From Ehretia macrophylla (lineage: Eukaryota > Streptophyta > Magnoliopsida > Boraginales > Ehretiaceae): DNA of 64,000 nt. A program made the position numbers and the translations under genes. Of the stretch, positions 1 through 14,500 are shown piece by piece (the stretch's first letter is position 1; each line of letters opens with the position of its first letter). The stretch covers positions 12,203,001-12,267,000 of the forward strand of contig CM075778.1 of NCBI GenBank assembly GCA_037974665.1. Reading direction: 5' to 3'. The notes beneath the pieces were generated by a model that saw only the letters and a program-made list of their open reading frames with translations, did not search any database and was not told where the DNA came from.

Positions 1-1102
1 AGGTTTATGTGAATTAAAATTTTGATTTTTCTCTTCTTGATTAAATCCTCCTCTTCCACCATGTCCTCATCCTTGGCTTTGAACTCAGCTTCTACCACGT
101 CCACATTCTCTTTGGCTTCTATCATTGCCAAAGTTTTCTTCTTTCTTCAAAGCGAGAGTATTTTGAAGAACTTTCTCCAAAACTTCTTGATTCTTCTTCT
201 TGTGTTTACTTGATAACCTTGTAATGAGCCCATGAGTTGATCAATGGACATGGTATCTAAATATTTTGATTCCTCAATAGCTACAACGATATATTCATAT
301 TTTGGATGCAGAGAACGAATGATATTTTTTACAGTACGAGTATATTTCAAATCTTCTCCATATATTTTTAGTTAGTTAAAAACCACCAAAAGTCTCGAAA
401 TATAATCTTAAATAGATTTACCATCATTCATATGGAGAGATTCAAACTCACCTCTTAAAGTTTGAAGACGAACCTTCTTCACCTTGTCTACCCCCCTTTT
501 GGGAATTTTTGGAGAATTTTGCAAGCTTGTTTGGCGGTAGTTGCATATGAGATTTTCTTGAACATAGTTTCATCGAAACCTAAATGGATGATAGAAAAAA
601 CATGTTGTTCCTTCATGCGAGACTTAACCAATGCATCCTTTTGGGTTTGACTCAAAATTTTTTCTCCTTTAGGTTCCACGTAGCATTTTTCTACAATTTC
701 CAAGTATCTTGTGAGCCAAGGAAAGTCTTCATGTGAATGGATTAATTATCATAATTGTCCTTAGTGCAGCGAGAAAATTGTAAATGAAGCATCCCATTCC
801 CCATCATCTTTACCTAGCTTTCAATACCACTTTTTTAGAATATGGGAGAGACTATTTTAACATAGAGAGAATATAAGGGAAGAATATAGACAAATTGAAC
901 AAAATCTTTATTGCTCTTCTACATGGGATGCATACAATTGAAAGAACTAACCCCTATGTATAGGATTCATGAAAATGCAATACCAACTAGGATATGATTC
1001 TAGAAAATCATGACCCACTAAGAAAAACTACCTAGACAAAAACAAATTTAAAGCTACCTAGAATTAATGCAGTTGAATCGTAATCAAGTTTAACTACTAA
1101 CA
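1..1102 (-). mobile_element. Ty1/copia fragment (gag side plus one LTR), cut by window edge
   Basis: Read on the minus strand this is an LTR (about 834-1102, its start TGTTAG..-like end at 1102), a tRNA-Met-type primer site just inside it (about 815-833), and gag sequence running off the left edge. The gag matches that of the whole copia copy at 2016-6726 piece by piece, so both belong to one family. The LTR ends also correspond. It is a decayed fossil with several breaks and looks older than the 2016-6726 copy, because its LTR differs much more. The 3' part lies outside the window, so no target-site duplication can be checked. Confidence 0.85.
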
Positions 1103-1649
1103 CTGCCGTACTTTTTTGGTCAACAAAAGTGTACATTGATCACTTTATCACCTGCAATGTTAAGTGTAAGCTGAAGAGAAATTAAACAGACACGAGGAAA
1201 ACACCGAAGCTGAATTATATACACTGAAGCAATATTTATGTCGTTCAACTATATGCAATAAGAAAAATCTTTTGTATATGATAAAAGTGAAAAAAAGAAT
1301 GTAGATTTTGTATATATGGTAAAACGGTATTTAGTTACAAACAGCTAGCCAATAGACGGCGATACGTATCCTATTTAGTAGGATTAACACATTTTTGTGA
1401 ATTTCAAAACTGCATTTTGAGCGTTCCATGATAAAAGTGTAACAAGAATAAGATTTCTTTGCATACTCCTAACCCTCTTCGTTTGTATAATTTAAACCAA
1501 ACTTTATCCACCTAAATTGCACTTCATCAGAGGTATGTGCGAGATACTATTTTGTGATTAGTGAATATACATTAAGGGTATTCAAAAAGCCATTTCTCTA
1601 AGAAGAAAGAGAAGTCCTTTAAATATTGAAGAAAATTTTAAAGTACGAC
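1103..1649. other. Intergenic AT-rich DNA
   Basis: No open frame of note, no recognised domain and no clear repeat structure. It separates the minus-strand copia fragment from the outer Mutator-like element. Its last nine bases (TTCTTTTAA) are the left target-site copy of that element. Confidence 0.5.
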
Positions 1650-2015
1650 TTCTTTTAAGGGTATTTTAGATTCAGATCCCTCTATCAAAAACAAGTGTGG
1701 CTTAGACCCCATGAATATTGAAAGTATGACTAAGACCCTTCTGTTAGGGGTCCATACATTTTTCTGTATGAGGCAAGGCTAAAAAAAAATTGTTACTACC
1801 TCCTTTCTTTTTCTCCACGACCTAGTACACAATGGAGCTTTTATTCTTCTTCTTCATAATGCGTCCCTAGCCTTTCTATTTCTCCTTAACCTACAATCCA
1901 TATAATCACCTATATAATATAATTCTTTGTTTCCACATCCACTTCAATATTCTACATATTCAAAGTAAATTTAAGAACACATGAATCTTTGAAAGCCAAG
2001 TTTTCTGCTTGTATT

Positions 2016-2291
2016 TGTTAGAAGATAAACTTGATTTGGATTAGGACTCTATTAAATAAGTTCTAGTTAGATTTAAAATGTTTTTGACTAGATAGTTTTT
2101 CCTAGTGGGTAATAGTTTCCTAGAACCATATCCTAATTGACATAAGATTTTTGTTAATCTACAAATAGGGGTCAGTCCTTTCAATTGTAGTTATACCAAA
2201 TACATACCAAATATTAGAGCAATAAAGATTTTGTTTAGAGTCTCCATATTATTTCTCTCTGTGATAAAATAGCATCTTCCATATTCCAACA
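2016..2291 (+). repeat. Left LTR of the copia element
   Basis: It is 276 bp, starts TG and ends CA. It differs from the right LTR at about nine bases plus one single-base length difference, by my own side-by-side reading. Confidence 0.93.
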
Positions 2292-5200
2292 AAGTGGTAT
2301 CCAGAGCTAAGTAAAGATGATAGGGAATAGTATGTTTCCTTTTCAATTTCCTCGCCTCAGTAAGGACAATTATGATAATTGGTCTATTATTGTGAAGACT
2401 CTCCTTGGCTCACAAGAAGCTTGGGAGGTTGTAGAGAAAGGCTATGTAGAACCTATTGAAGATGAAGTTTTGAGTCAAAATTAAAAAGACGCATTGGTGA
2501 AAAATCGCAAGAAGGATCAACAAGCTCTTTCTATCATCCATCTATGTTTGGATGAAACTATGTTTGAGAAAATCTCATGCGCGACTACTGCCAAACAAGC
2601 ATGGGAAACTCTCCAAAAATCACAAAAATGAGTAGACAAGGTGAAAAAGGTTCATCTACAAACTTTAAGAGGTGAGTTTGAATCTCTCCACATGAATGAT
2701 GGTGAATCTATTTCAGATTATATTTCGAGAGTTTTGGTGGTTTCTAACCAACTAAAAAAGTATGGAAAAGATTTAAAAGATACTCGTATTGTAGAAAAAG
2801 TCCTTCGTTCTTTGCATCCAAAATATGAATATATTGTTGTAGCGATTGAGGAATCAATAGATTTAGATGACATGTCCGTTGATGAACTCATGGGCTCGTT
2901 ACAAGCTCATGAAGAAAGACACAAAAAGAAAATCCAAGAAGTCTTGGAAAAAGTTCTTCAAAGTAATCTCGCTTTGAAGAAAGAAGAAAACTTTGGCAAT
3001 GATGGAAGCCAAAAAGTACGTGGTCGTCGATATGGACGTGGTAGACGCCGACGCCAAAACCAAGGACGAGGACGAGGACGAAGATGTGGTGGAAGAGGAG
3101 GATTTAATCAAGAAGAGAAAAATCAAAATCCGCATAAACTTGGGCATGGAAGAGGCAATTATTCAGGACAAATGTATGACAAATTGCAAGTTCAATGTTA
3201 CAATTGTCAAAAATATGGTCATTATGCTAATGAATGTAGAAGTAATCCTAAAGTTGTGGATGAAAAAGCGAATTTTGTTGAAAGACAAGAAGGGGAAGAA
3301 GAGATTACCTTGTTGATGACTCATCATGGCGAACAAGATGGATGAGATACTTCATGGCATCTTGATACAGGTACAAGTAATCACATGACTGGACAAAGGA
3401 GTTTATTCGCAGAAATCGAAGAAACTGTCAAGGGCAATGTTAAATTTGGAGATGCCTCTATGGTCTCAGTAGAAGGAAAAGGTAAAATTTCAATCCGTTT
3501 GAAAGATGGAAGGCATCGTTTTATTTCTGAAGTTTATTATGTGCCAAAATTAAAAACTAATATTTTTAGTCTTGGTCAACTCCTTGGGAAAAATTACACA
3601 ATTTTATTGGAAGATAAACATTGTGTAATAAAAGATGAAAATAATTTTTTGATAACAAAAGTGCCTATGACAAGAAATAGATTGTTTTTATTAAATATTC
3701 AAAACGATGTTGCAAAATGTCTTAAAGCCTGTGTAAAAGAAGCTTCTTGGTTATGGCACTTGAGATTTGGGCACATAAATTTTGAAAATATTTCTTTAAT
3801 GTCAAGAAAAAATATGGTGCATGGATTGCCTTTCATCAATCATCCGGAACAAATTTGTGAGGGATGTCTTTTTTGAAAACAAGCTAGAAAAAGTTTTCCA
3901 AACGAGGCTACATCAAGAGCAACGAGACCACTAGAACTTGTCCATACTGATATTTGTGGGCCAACTAATCCTTGCTCCTACGATAAAAATAAATATTTTA
4001 TCCTTTTTATTGATGATTATAGCCGCAAGACTTGGGTTTATTTTTTAAAAGAAAAATCTGAAGCTTTTTACAAGTTCAAAAAATTTAAAGCTCTTGCTGA
4101 AAAAGAAAGTAGTTGGGAGATCAAAACCTTGAGATCTAATAGAGGTGGAGAATTCACATCAAGAGAATTCAACAATTTTTGTGAAGAGAATGGCATTCGA
4201 CACCCTTTGACAGCTCCTCAATCACCTCAACATAATGGAGTTGCTGAGAGAAAAATAGAGTTGTTCTTGAGATGGTTCGAAGCATGTTGAAGTCTAGAAG
4301 TATGCCTAAAGAATTTTGGGCTGAAGCAGTTGATTGTGCAGTCTATCTGTTGAATCGTTGTGTCACAAAGAGTCTCTCTGACAAGACACCATTAGAAGCA
4401 TGGAGTGGAAGAAATCCAACAATCAAGCACTTAAGGGTTTTCGGAAGCATTGCTTATGCTCATATTCCTGATCAAAATCGAATCAAGCTTGATGACAAAA
4501 GCCAAAAACTAGTTTTCATTGGGTATGAAAAGAGTTCCAAAGCATACAAGCTCTACAATCCTACTAATGGGAGAATTATTGTGAGTAGAGATGTCCAATT
4601 TGATGAAGAAGCTGAATGGGATTGGAATGTCAAAGAGCAAAAAGAATGCAAATTCTTACCCATACAAGAACAAGAAATAGAAGTCAATGAAGACTCTATA
4701 TCTCCAACTCCATCTCCAACTCCAACTCCAACTCAAACTCAAACTCCATCTTCATATCAAGCTCCAACTTCATCTCAAGGAAACATAACTTCAACAAGTT
4801 CAAGTTCGTATGAAAAGACCCCCCGTTTCAAAAGCTTGGATGAAATTTATGAGGTAACTCGAAATTTAAATGATGAATTAACTCTTTTTTGTCTGTTTTC
4901 TGATTGTGAACCAATAAGCTTTGAGGAATCTAATGAGAGTGAAAGATGGAGACAAGCCATGAATGAAGAAATCAAGGCTATAAAGAAGAATGATACTTAG
5001 GAGCTTGCAACTTTACCCACAGGGCACAAAGCTATTGGAGTAAAGTGGGTTTACAAGATGAAGAAGAATGCTAAAAGTGAAGTTGAAAGGTACAAGGCAA
5101 GATTGGTTGCAAAAGGCTATAGTCAACGAGCTGGCATTGACTATGATAAGGTATTTGCTCCTGTTGCACGCTTGGAAACTATAAGATTTATCATATCTCT

Positions 5201-6451
5201 AGTAGCCCAACACAGATGGAAGATTTATCAATTGGATGTTAAATCTGCATTCTTGAATGGTTTTCTTGATGAAGAGGTATATATTCAACAATCATTAGGC
5301 TATGTGGAGAAATGGTGTGAAAATAAAGTTTTAAAGTTGAAAAAAGCTTTTTATGGCCTAAAACAAGCTCCAAGAGCTTGGTATAGTAGAATTGATGAAT
5401 ACTTCCGTCATAATAATTTCTCCAAGTGTTCGCATGAGCATACGCTTTATACCAAACATGAGAATGGCGATATGTTGATTGTTTGCTTGTATGTGGATGA
5501 CTTAATTTTTACTGGCAACAATCCAAGTTTATTTGAAGATTTCAAGAGGACAATGGCAAGAGAATTTGAGATGACTGACATTGGACTCATGTCTTATTAT
5601 CTTAGAATTCAAGTGAATCAAACAGATGAAAGGATATTTATTTCTCAAGAAGGTTATGCAAAGGAAATTCTCAAGAAATTCAAGATGGAAAATTGTCAAC
5701 CTATTAACACCCTTGTTGAATGTGGAGTACAATTGTCAAAGGTTGATGAAGACGAGCATGTAAATCCAACACTTTTCAAGAGCTTGGTTGGAAGCTTGAG
5801 ATACTTGACCTACACAAGACCATATATTTTTTTTGGTGTAGGACTTGTGAGTCACTTTATGGAGGCCCCTACTAATACACATCTGAAGACTGCCAAAAGA
5901 ATACTTCGCTACATCAAAGGAACTGTTGATTATGGACTTTTATACTCCCACTCAGAGGATTTCAAACTTGTAGGGTATAGTGACAGCGATTGGGCTGGTG
6001 ATTTTGATGATTGAAAGAGTACTAGCAGATATCTTTTCTTCATGGGAGATACAACATTCACTTGGAGTTCCAAGAAGCAACCTATTGTCACACTTTCTAC
6101 ATGTGAAGCTGAATATGTAGCTGCTACTTCATGTGTTTGTCATGCTCTATCGTTAAGGAATTTGATGAAAGAACTTAAGATGCCTCAAGAAGAGCCAGTA
6201 GAGATCTATGTTGATAACAAGTCTGCAATTGCCTTAGCCAAGAATCCAGTCTTTCATGAAAGAAGCAAGCACATTGACACACGTTACCATTTCATCAGAG
6301 AATGCATCACAATGAAGGAAGTGAAGATAGAGTATGTCAAGTCTCAAGATCAAGTTGCAAACATTTTTACAAAGCCACTCAAGAGTGACGTGTTTATGAA
6401 GCTTAAAGCTTTGCTCGGAGTTACAAGAGTCAAATCAAGTTTAAGGGGGGA

Positions 6452-6726
6452 TGTTAGAAGATAAACTTGATTTGGATTAGGACTCTATTAAATAAGTTCT
6501 AGTTAGATTTAAAATATTTTTGACTAGATAGTTTTTTCTAGTGGGTAATGGTTTCCTAGAACCATATCCTAATTGACATAGGATTTTTGTTAATCTATAA
6601 ATAGGGGTCAGTCCTTTCAATGTAGTCATACCAAATACATACTAAATATTAGAGCAATAAAGATTTTGTTTAGAGTCTCCATATTATTTCTCTCTGTGAT
6701 AAAATAACCTCTTCCATATTCCAACA
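6452..6726 (+). repeat. Right LTR of the copia element
   Basis: It is 275 bp, directly preceded by a purine tract and followed by the GTATT duplication. Confidence 0.93.
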
Positions 6727-7461
6727 GTATTATCTTCAAATTGGCTTTTCCGAGCATTCTCTATCAGCAACCTTTCAGAACAGTCTTCAATTACTACTAC
6801 TAGACCATCCTATGATCTGTGTTGATTTATTCATGAATCATAGTTAGTGTTATAATTCCAGTAGGCAGTGCAAGCCATCTTTTTAATAGAGACTTCTTAT
6901 CCTCTATAGATGTCGCATGAGCCCCAATCTCTCTAATTCTGACCTTAAATGCTAGGCAAAGATGTCATAACTGGAACATCTTCAAAAACCCAAAAATGAT
7001 ATAAAAAACATTATGCATCTTCTATATTTGCTAGCACAAATGAAGAATAAGTGCTTCTGGCTCACCTCTAGCATTTCTTACTTCGTAACATCTTTGAACC
7101 AAATTGATATAGTATCATGGAGAGATAAGAAAGGAAAAAGATAAGGAAGGAAAAAAGTAGGGGAAATAGAATGAAAAAATGTCATTTTAGTCCCTGAGGT
7201 TCGGGGTAATTCCTAAATTGTCTCCCAGTTTTGGGAATTACCCAATTTAGTCCCTTTATTAAGTTGAGGGATGTTATTTTTAATGTTTGAAGGGAAATAA
7301 TGTATTTTCTTCTTATTATTATTATTTTCTAATCTCTCACTTTTCTCTATTTTCTACTATCCAAAAGTCACGCACACACACCCTATACTCACTTAACACA
7401 TATACTCATACACACAGACTTAGACATACACACAAATGGTTACCTATCCCTACACACAAAC

Positions 7462-10400
7462 TATAACACCCCGATCCCTTAGAAGACCGGAGCCCCAATC
7501 CAAAATCCAAGGTCACGAAAAACAAGAGAAAACGGACGGAGTCTCCCCAATTTATAGGACTATCCAGTTACCTGCACACAGAAGAATTGGCCACAATGAC
7601 AATAACCGACATTCATAACAAACCCCAACCTTCAATATCACATCTTCCTCCAATACTTAAGGCCATCTGAACCTTATAACTGAGACAAAATAGGGCATAC
7701 AAGCATGCATTGACAAAAGCTATTGAAATTCTGTATTTTAAAACCGCTTATCCTACAACTCTTATCTTTTCTACTTTATTTTCTTATATTTTAATTCGAT
7801 CAGCCAACCTTCACTAACTCCATACAACCAAGCAAGCTGGTTAGGCAACAAGTAAGCATTGAAGTTATTACAAACCACTACCACTAGGTGAACCTTTCTT
7901 AGTTATGTTTATTACAACTAATTAATATAAACATGGCACGCAGGCCTCAAAATAATACATATCATACACAAAATTTTACATAGAGGCAACAACCGAAGCT
8001 AAGTCATGCACTCAAAGAGATTCTTGATCTTTCTTCTCCTTAACCTCTGAAGGCTCCGAACCTGAAATGGTTAGAAATGAGGGGTAAGCATACAATACAT
8101 GTATACTCAGTGAGGGAGAGATACAGTCAACCAGGGTATTTTTGAAAAGCTTTTTATGCAATGCAGCAGATAACACAAGAATAACAGCTAAACAATAAAG
8201 ATCAATAAAGCAATTAGATACCACATATAACTAAAAGATGTGATTTCAATAACCCCAAACACTCCAAAGTCAATCTTCAATCACGAACCTCGTTCCACGA
8301 ACAACGAACTTAATTAATGTGCCACCATAATCCCATAACACTCCAGTGGATGTACTCCGGATGTACCCCGAATCCTATGACCTAACACCCCCTTGCGATC
8401 TCCAGACCAGGCGAGAGTGGGAATGGGGACTATAGTAGCCGAGGTATACCGACATGCCCGATGCCGCCCGGAGTTACCCGATACTACCATACCCAAATGG
8501 TTGCGCAACCACGATACGATAACATAACATTTCAATAATAAATATAAACACACAATTTGACAAATACATAAGCCGATAAGTACACAATAAGGATAACAAA
8601 AAAGGTTATCCTCGCACATAAGCAATTATAATTAATATAACTTTAAACACTATATAACCCAACAACATAGCTCAAACACACATTAATAATAGAATTTAGA
8701 TATTCACTAATATACTTCACAATTTAACACGTAGTTCAAGTAATCAACACAAGATTCATTACTGATAGTCCAATATTAGCATATTAGGAAAAAGATGCAT
8801 TTATCAACTAATAGAAAAGTTAACTATCACTATTTAATAACTAACATACTATATTAGCAAAATAACTATACTTCAAGCTAAGACTTTAACATACCACTAG
8901 TAGGATCAACTTAAGTTAATTACATTTAACATATAATAGACAACTATCAACCTACAATTAACTTTATATGTAGGTTCAAAGAGTATTAAACACATTCTTT
9001 ATATAGCTTACTTAACCCTTCTAAGTGTTCACTAGTTGTACATTGATTACAACAACTAATTCTAGCAATTGAATTGTTTAGCATATATAGAAATATTGTC
9101 TATCTCTAAAGGTGGTGACCATCACAACTCAGCTAGCATTTCTCATTCAATCTCAATTATATCACCATTTACATAACTATAAGAGCTCCATTACGCTACT
9201 AATAATCCAAGAACACTACACAATAAAGTCTTGATCGAATACATCCATTTAGAGTTGAAATATATAATCAGTTTAGCAAAATAACAACACAATTCAGATT
9301 CCCGAGTAATAGGACAGTTCCGACACATCTCACTAAAATGGTCATTACGTATTCTAGAAAACTCCAATTAACGCACCATAAAAAGTATTAAAAACTAGAC
9401 TCGTAAGTCTTTCTAACGGTATATAATTCAACCCCTAATCCTTCTCCAATTAGTACAGTTTTAAGCTTGAATTTGCCTCAGTTTTGCTGAAAAATCTGGA
9501 CAGCCACGGTTAAACACATACACATGTGTTCGCATGAATTTTGCTTAGTTCTCTTGCATTCCTAGCTAGCTTTAAACATTATTCAAGCATATATAACAAT
9601 ATTCTTGTGATTCAAAGCCAACCTACAACTAGCTCTTAAACCACCATTCAACTATGCAATCTCTAATTTCAATTCATACAACTTGAATGTGATTATAAAT
9701 TTAAACTAACAATAACTAGTTTACCATAATTCTAGTACAATATATACATAAATAATGCACAAAATATGTTAAACCCTCACCTTTCAAGGCTGATTTTGCA
9801 AGATTAGATAAGACTTCAACAACTAAACACATGCACAAGCTAAAATCATCTCATCCAAGCTAGCAAGGCCTAAAATTTTCCTTTTCTACTTCTCGGTTTC
9901 TTCCTCCTCACCACCCAATCTATTTTTTTTTTTTTTGAGTTTTCATTGCTAACTAAAAGATGACTAACCTATATTGACTTATCTCGGTTTTCCCGACAAT
10001 AGTGGAGAGTTGGTAAGTGGAGTGCTTTTTTTTTTCTTTATGTTGTTTGATTGCTATTATTTGATAACTCCTAAGATGTATTATAAAGCTAAACAAAAGC
10101 AATAATGTATAGCCAAGCTTAGATGAACACAATTGCTTATTCGGGTTTGGGCTCTTGTTCGGTTTAAGCTTGCTAATTAATTTAAATGCTAAATTAGAGT
10201 AATACTAGGTCCAAATTAAAATGAAACTAAGCCCGAAACAATCATCTCACTAGCTCCATCCTCCCGCCATGCGAACAGTGAAAGTGAAATAATTAAGTGT
10301 AAACAGAATAAGGACTAATAATAAATGTAATAAGATAACTATTTTAGGTAACTCGTTCAAATGTAAATTAAGTAAATGTACTTATCAAAAATAATAAAAT

Positions 10401-10919
10401 AGTACGTTCAGTTTCGGGCCAATTAAATAAATGTACTTATTAAAATAATAAACTAACTCGTTCAGGTCCGGGCCTGGGCTTCCCGTTTGAATAGTAAAAT
10501 AAATTAATTTAAAGGCACGTAAAATGTTTTTAAATAATTAGAATAATAAAGTAAGTGTCCCGGGAAAATCATTAATTATAAATTAAATAATCACAATTAA
10601 TAAAAATAATAAATTAATTACTTCACGTAAATCAATTAAATGTAATTTAAATAAATGCAAATGATGATAATAATAATTATTATTATTCTCCGGTCCGGGG
10701 CTTCTCATTCAAATAGTGAAATTAAATTATTTTAAATATTAGTAAAATAAGTTCTAATAAATAAAATAGTAAAATAATTATTTCAGGCAAGTCAATTAGA
10801 TATAATTTAAATGAATGCAAACAGTCATCATTGCACATTTTTCAAGAATTATGCAATTTATTAAAATAAATATATGCAAATTAAGAAAATGTATATATGT
10901 TAGGTCCGGGTGTCAGACA
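7462..10919 (-). mobile_element. Solo LTR of a large LTR family (probably Ty3/gypsy Del/Tekay-like), copy A
   Basis: On the minus strand it starts TGTCTGACACCCGG (ending at 10919) and ends in a GGGGTGTTATA-like stretch at 7462. It shares internal landmarks with three other copies in this window: a GC-richer block of about 200 bp with the phrase GGGGTACATCCGGAGTA (here near 8340-8480, reversed), the phrase around 8060-8110 (GTATACATGTATTG), and the terminal block with GGGGAGACTCCGTCCG (near 7530). About 3.46 kb, with no internal domain attached. No convincing 5-bp duplication is visible. It sits in the CA-rich tract of the inner Mutator-like element. The Del/Tekay assignment rests on the TGTAACACCCC..GGGGTGTTACA ends and large size only. 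Confidence 0.65.
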
Positions 10920-11402
10920 CACCATGACTTACACATATACACTCACTCACAACACACTCAATACACACACATATCTCATTGCACACACATGCACACATTG
11001 CGATATACACACTCCGATGCATACATCGTGACCCAAACACAACAATATTAGCTTATCTGTTAATTTTTTTAATTTATTTTTTGTTAATTTATTGATTTGT
11101 TTGTTTATTAATTTTTTCTACCATTACTAATTTGTTGTATTTTTTATTAATATTTTTTAATTAATTGTTATTATTAATTTTTTATATTTTGTATTATTAT
11201 TTATTTTTTGTATTTTGTGTTTGTAGGTTGCGGTGTGTGTACGTGTGAATGTTTATGCTTGAGTTTGCTTGTGATTGATTTTTGTGTGTTGTAGGGCGTG
11301 TGTGTGTGTGTGCTTGAGTCTACTTGTGATTGATTTTTGTGTGTGACGTAGTGTGTGTGTGTGTATGTGTGTGTCTATATGTGTGTGTGTGTGTATGCGT
11401 GT
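10920..11402. repeat. CA-rich and GT-rich simple-sequence tracts
   Basis: 10920-11045 is dense in CACA on the plus strand, and 11216-11402 is dense in GTGT with interspersed GTGATTGATTTTTGTGTG units. A related CA-rich tract lies at 7366-7461, on the other side of solo LTR A. These are part of the inner Mutator-like element. The two tracts are partly complementary and could pair. Confidence 0.7.
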
Positions 11403-11582
11403 TTGTGCTTGAATGACAAGAAAAACTTTTAGGCTTTATATGATGCTAGAGTCTGCTTGTGATTGATTTTTGCGGAAGGCATTATTGTAGGCTTAAAATT
11501 TTTTATTATTGGCATGTATGTAGACTTTAATTGCTATTATAGTTGACAAAATTGTTTATCAATTCTAATAATCTTATTCATG

Positions 11583-14500
11583 AAGGTAATTTGCTCTATC
11601 TATGGAAACTCCACTATATTTTTCTTAGGTGTCTTATGGACTCTTCCAAAACTAGGCTTGTAAGTTTTTATAAATTTATTACATATCAATTATAATTAAC
11701 TAAATTAAACTTGGACATTGCTTTGTTTGCTAAATTGAGATTCCATATATTATTGTTATAAAGTATGCCAACTTTGTTTTTTGGAAAATACCGTGAGTAT
11801 ATAACACCAACATTCACATTGGAGTGTAACGGTCTGTCACGGAGGGTGAGACTGAAAAACATAGATGATAGGTATTACTTAGTGACAGTTTGATCGAGTT
11901 TGCAAACGCTATTTTTTTTCAAATCCAAAGAGTTTCTATTCTTTTGGTTCAAAGACCCGGCAACATTTACAGTTAGAATTTTTGGTCATGATATTTGTGA
12001 AAGAGAGACTAATTGTAAGTGATTTAAATAGTATTTCTACATTTTGTATTGACCAATAATTTGTTTAATTAATAGTTATCATAATTATGATAATTTTTTT
12101 ATTGATGAATATATAATTAAGGCGATTCAGGTTGACAATAATGAGAGTGAAGAGGTGGAAGAAATTGAAGTGGATGACGAGGATTGTGAAGAGATAGGAG
12201 ATGAAGAAAGTGTTGAGCTAAGCACATAGGATTATTTGGAGGTACCATTGAAAAAAATGAAGACCTTACATTGTAATTTGTTTTTCTTGCCTATTCATTT
12301 TTTTTCCTCCTAACCAAATCACAAATAATAATTTCATGCCAATAGTCATATTCAAAATATGTTACAAGCACTCACAAAGGACTCTGTAGAAGGACTATAA
12401 TATCTTGCACTGGCTCTATGACAATGGTTGATTGTCATTGTGACACCCGAGAATTTGCATCATAGTCATAAATAACTGTAACATATCTTTTATGCATTTT
12501 AATATGTTTGATTTCTAGTTTAAATATGTTTACTTGATGGTCACTATTCATAAGAAAATTTACTGTCTAAATTGCTTGGTTTAATATTTTTCCTAGATAG
12601 TATAACTTATAAAAGAGATCGGGAACTTGTGGTTTTGAGCTTCGGAGGCCGGAAATACGCGTTAGAAAAATGATTCGTGCTTCGTTGAATAGTAAAATAC
12701 TAGAAATGTAACATAGTTATTTAGTAGTCTTTTAGTTTGAGTTTTTAACTTATTTTGACTAAAATATACTAACATTTGACTTAAAATACTTGCTCATACA
12801 TATGATATATACATACTACTACATATTTGCATACAACATACATACAAAACAAATTAGAAAATGCCCAATAACCCCCCATCCACCCCGCGCAAACCCGATG
12901 GCCTCTAGGAGAAGAAGAAAAAGATTTCAACTTCAAGCTTTGCAAATTTGGACTCTTGACTTGATCTTGATGAGTTTTTGGAGCTTCTAGGATATCTACA
13001 ACTAGCCTATACCTACAAATTGTGAGCGAGTTTGCATTTAAATACATGTTAAAGTTTTGTCAACTTTTTGAGATTTGATGATTTGTTGTTTATAACTATT
13101 GATATGCATATATATTGCGATATACATGTTTATTATGATCTATAGACCATGTTTGTGTAGTTTGACAGCAAGTTCCATGGTTGAAAGCTTGAATCACAAA
13201 AGAGATAATGAATAGTGATAAATTTTTAGGGTTTTGCTATAACTTGCTATTTAGAGTGAATTGATGCTTCATTTAGGTGCTCTAGACATTCATGAAATAA
13301 GTTAGAAGCTCCCGTGGAGTTGAATTGCCCGAATTTGAGTTAAAATATAAAATTAGCTAACTTTTAAAAGGGGGTTTTTCACGAAATGTAATCCGGGCAC
13401 ATTTGGGCTTTAGATTAGGTATCTTTGGGGCATGGAAGCACTTTTGGTGCTTTTTTTGCGTTAAATTGGGGTCCAGATATGGTAGGTATAGTTAAAATCC
13501 ACTCAGGTCCTTCCCGAGCTTTTGTCTCCAAAGCAGGTTTTCGGGGTCTTGGTAGGTGTCATTCGGATTTTTAAGGAATTTAGAATGATTGGATTGTAGT
13601 TTTGGAGCCTTGAATTTTATATAGAAGAAGAATAACATAGTTAAAGAAAGGGGAAAAGTAATAGATGGATATCTTTGTGCTTATAAGAGCTTGTAGATTT
13701 ATTGTGATGTGTTTATATGCTTGTCTAAGATATAATTATGCTAATTGAAGAGTTTGTGGAAAAATATGTTATTTGTCTCTTTCATGTTTATATCGTTACT
13801 TTGTGTATATTATGGTTAAATGCGAGGGCAGCCTACTTTGTCATCTCTCTTATGTGTTATTTGAAAATCTTGGCTCTCGTCAACTTGGTTCAGGGTTGCG
13901 CAACCTATTCGAGCATGGTAGCGTCAAGTAACACGGGCGGCGTCGGGCTTGCCGTGCTCCCTCAACTACTATGGTTTTCCAGTCCCTATCTCGCCGAGGC
14001 ACACTCCCCTACCCCAGAGACGTGGTTCATCTCGTTAGGGCATACAGACCTACCTCAGGAGATTATGGGTTGTAGGATCGGGGTACATCCGGAGTACCTC
14101 ATTCGGAGGAGTAAGGGGTTTGCCGGAACTTGCTTGAAGATCTTGTCTCGTGGCTCGTGATTGAAGACAAAAGTGGAACCATATCCTTTTTATACGTAGT
14201 TAAATACTTGTCTAATTAGTTTTGTTATTTTGTATTGTATTTGTTGTTTTCTTGTTGCATCTCATGAAAGCAATTCCCGGTATGCTACATCACCTCCCTC
14301 ACTCTCATGAAAACAATCCCCGATATGTTGCATCACCTCTCTCAGTGGGTAACTTTGGTTACTCATTCCTCGTTTTAACATGTTTCAGGTGCAATTAGAC
14401 CAACTATCTTGTGTATCGTGTTGTTGGTTGCTTATCTTGTTGAGGTTGGAAGCTATTTGTGAAGATGGGACTTGATGTGTTTTTGTTCTGTTTTGAAACC

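Larger units (their letters stand above)
2016..6726 (+). mobile_element. Ty1/copia retrotransposon with both LTRs (possibly Ivana/Oryco lineage)
   Basis: A full-length but broken element, 4.7 kb, with a TSD GTATT at 2011-2015 and 6727-6731. The LTRs (276 and 275 bp) begin TGTTAGAAG and end CCAACA. A primer site resembling the initiator-tRNA-Met complement follows the left LTR (about 2292-2308) and a polypurine tract precedes the right LTR (about 6440-6451). Parts in order: gag (about 2320-3340, basic region and a CCHC zinc knuckle near 3195-3240), protease (DTG-type motif near 3365), integrase (about 3730-4650), reverse transcriptase (about 5000-5750, YVDD box near 5490) and RNase H (about 5950-6410). 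This is the copia order INT-RT-RNH. About half a dozen breaks interrupt the polyprotein. LTR difference of roughly 3-4 % suggests an age near 1-2.5 million years at common plant rates. The lineage call is from memory of RT wording. Confidence 0.93.
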
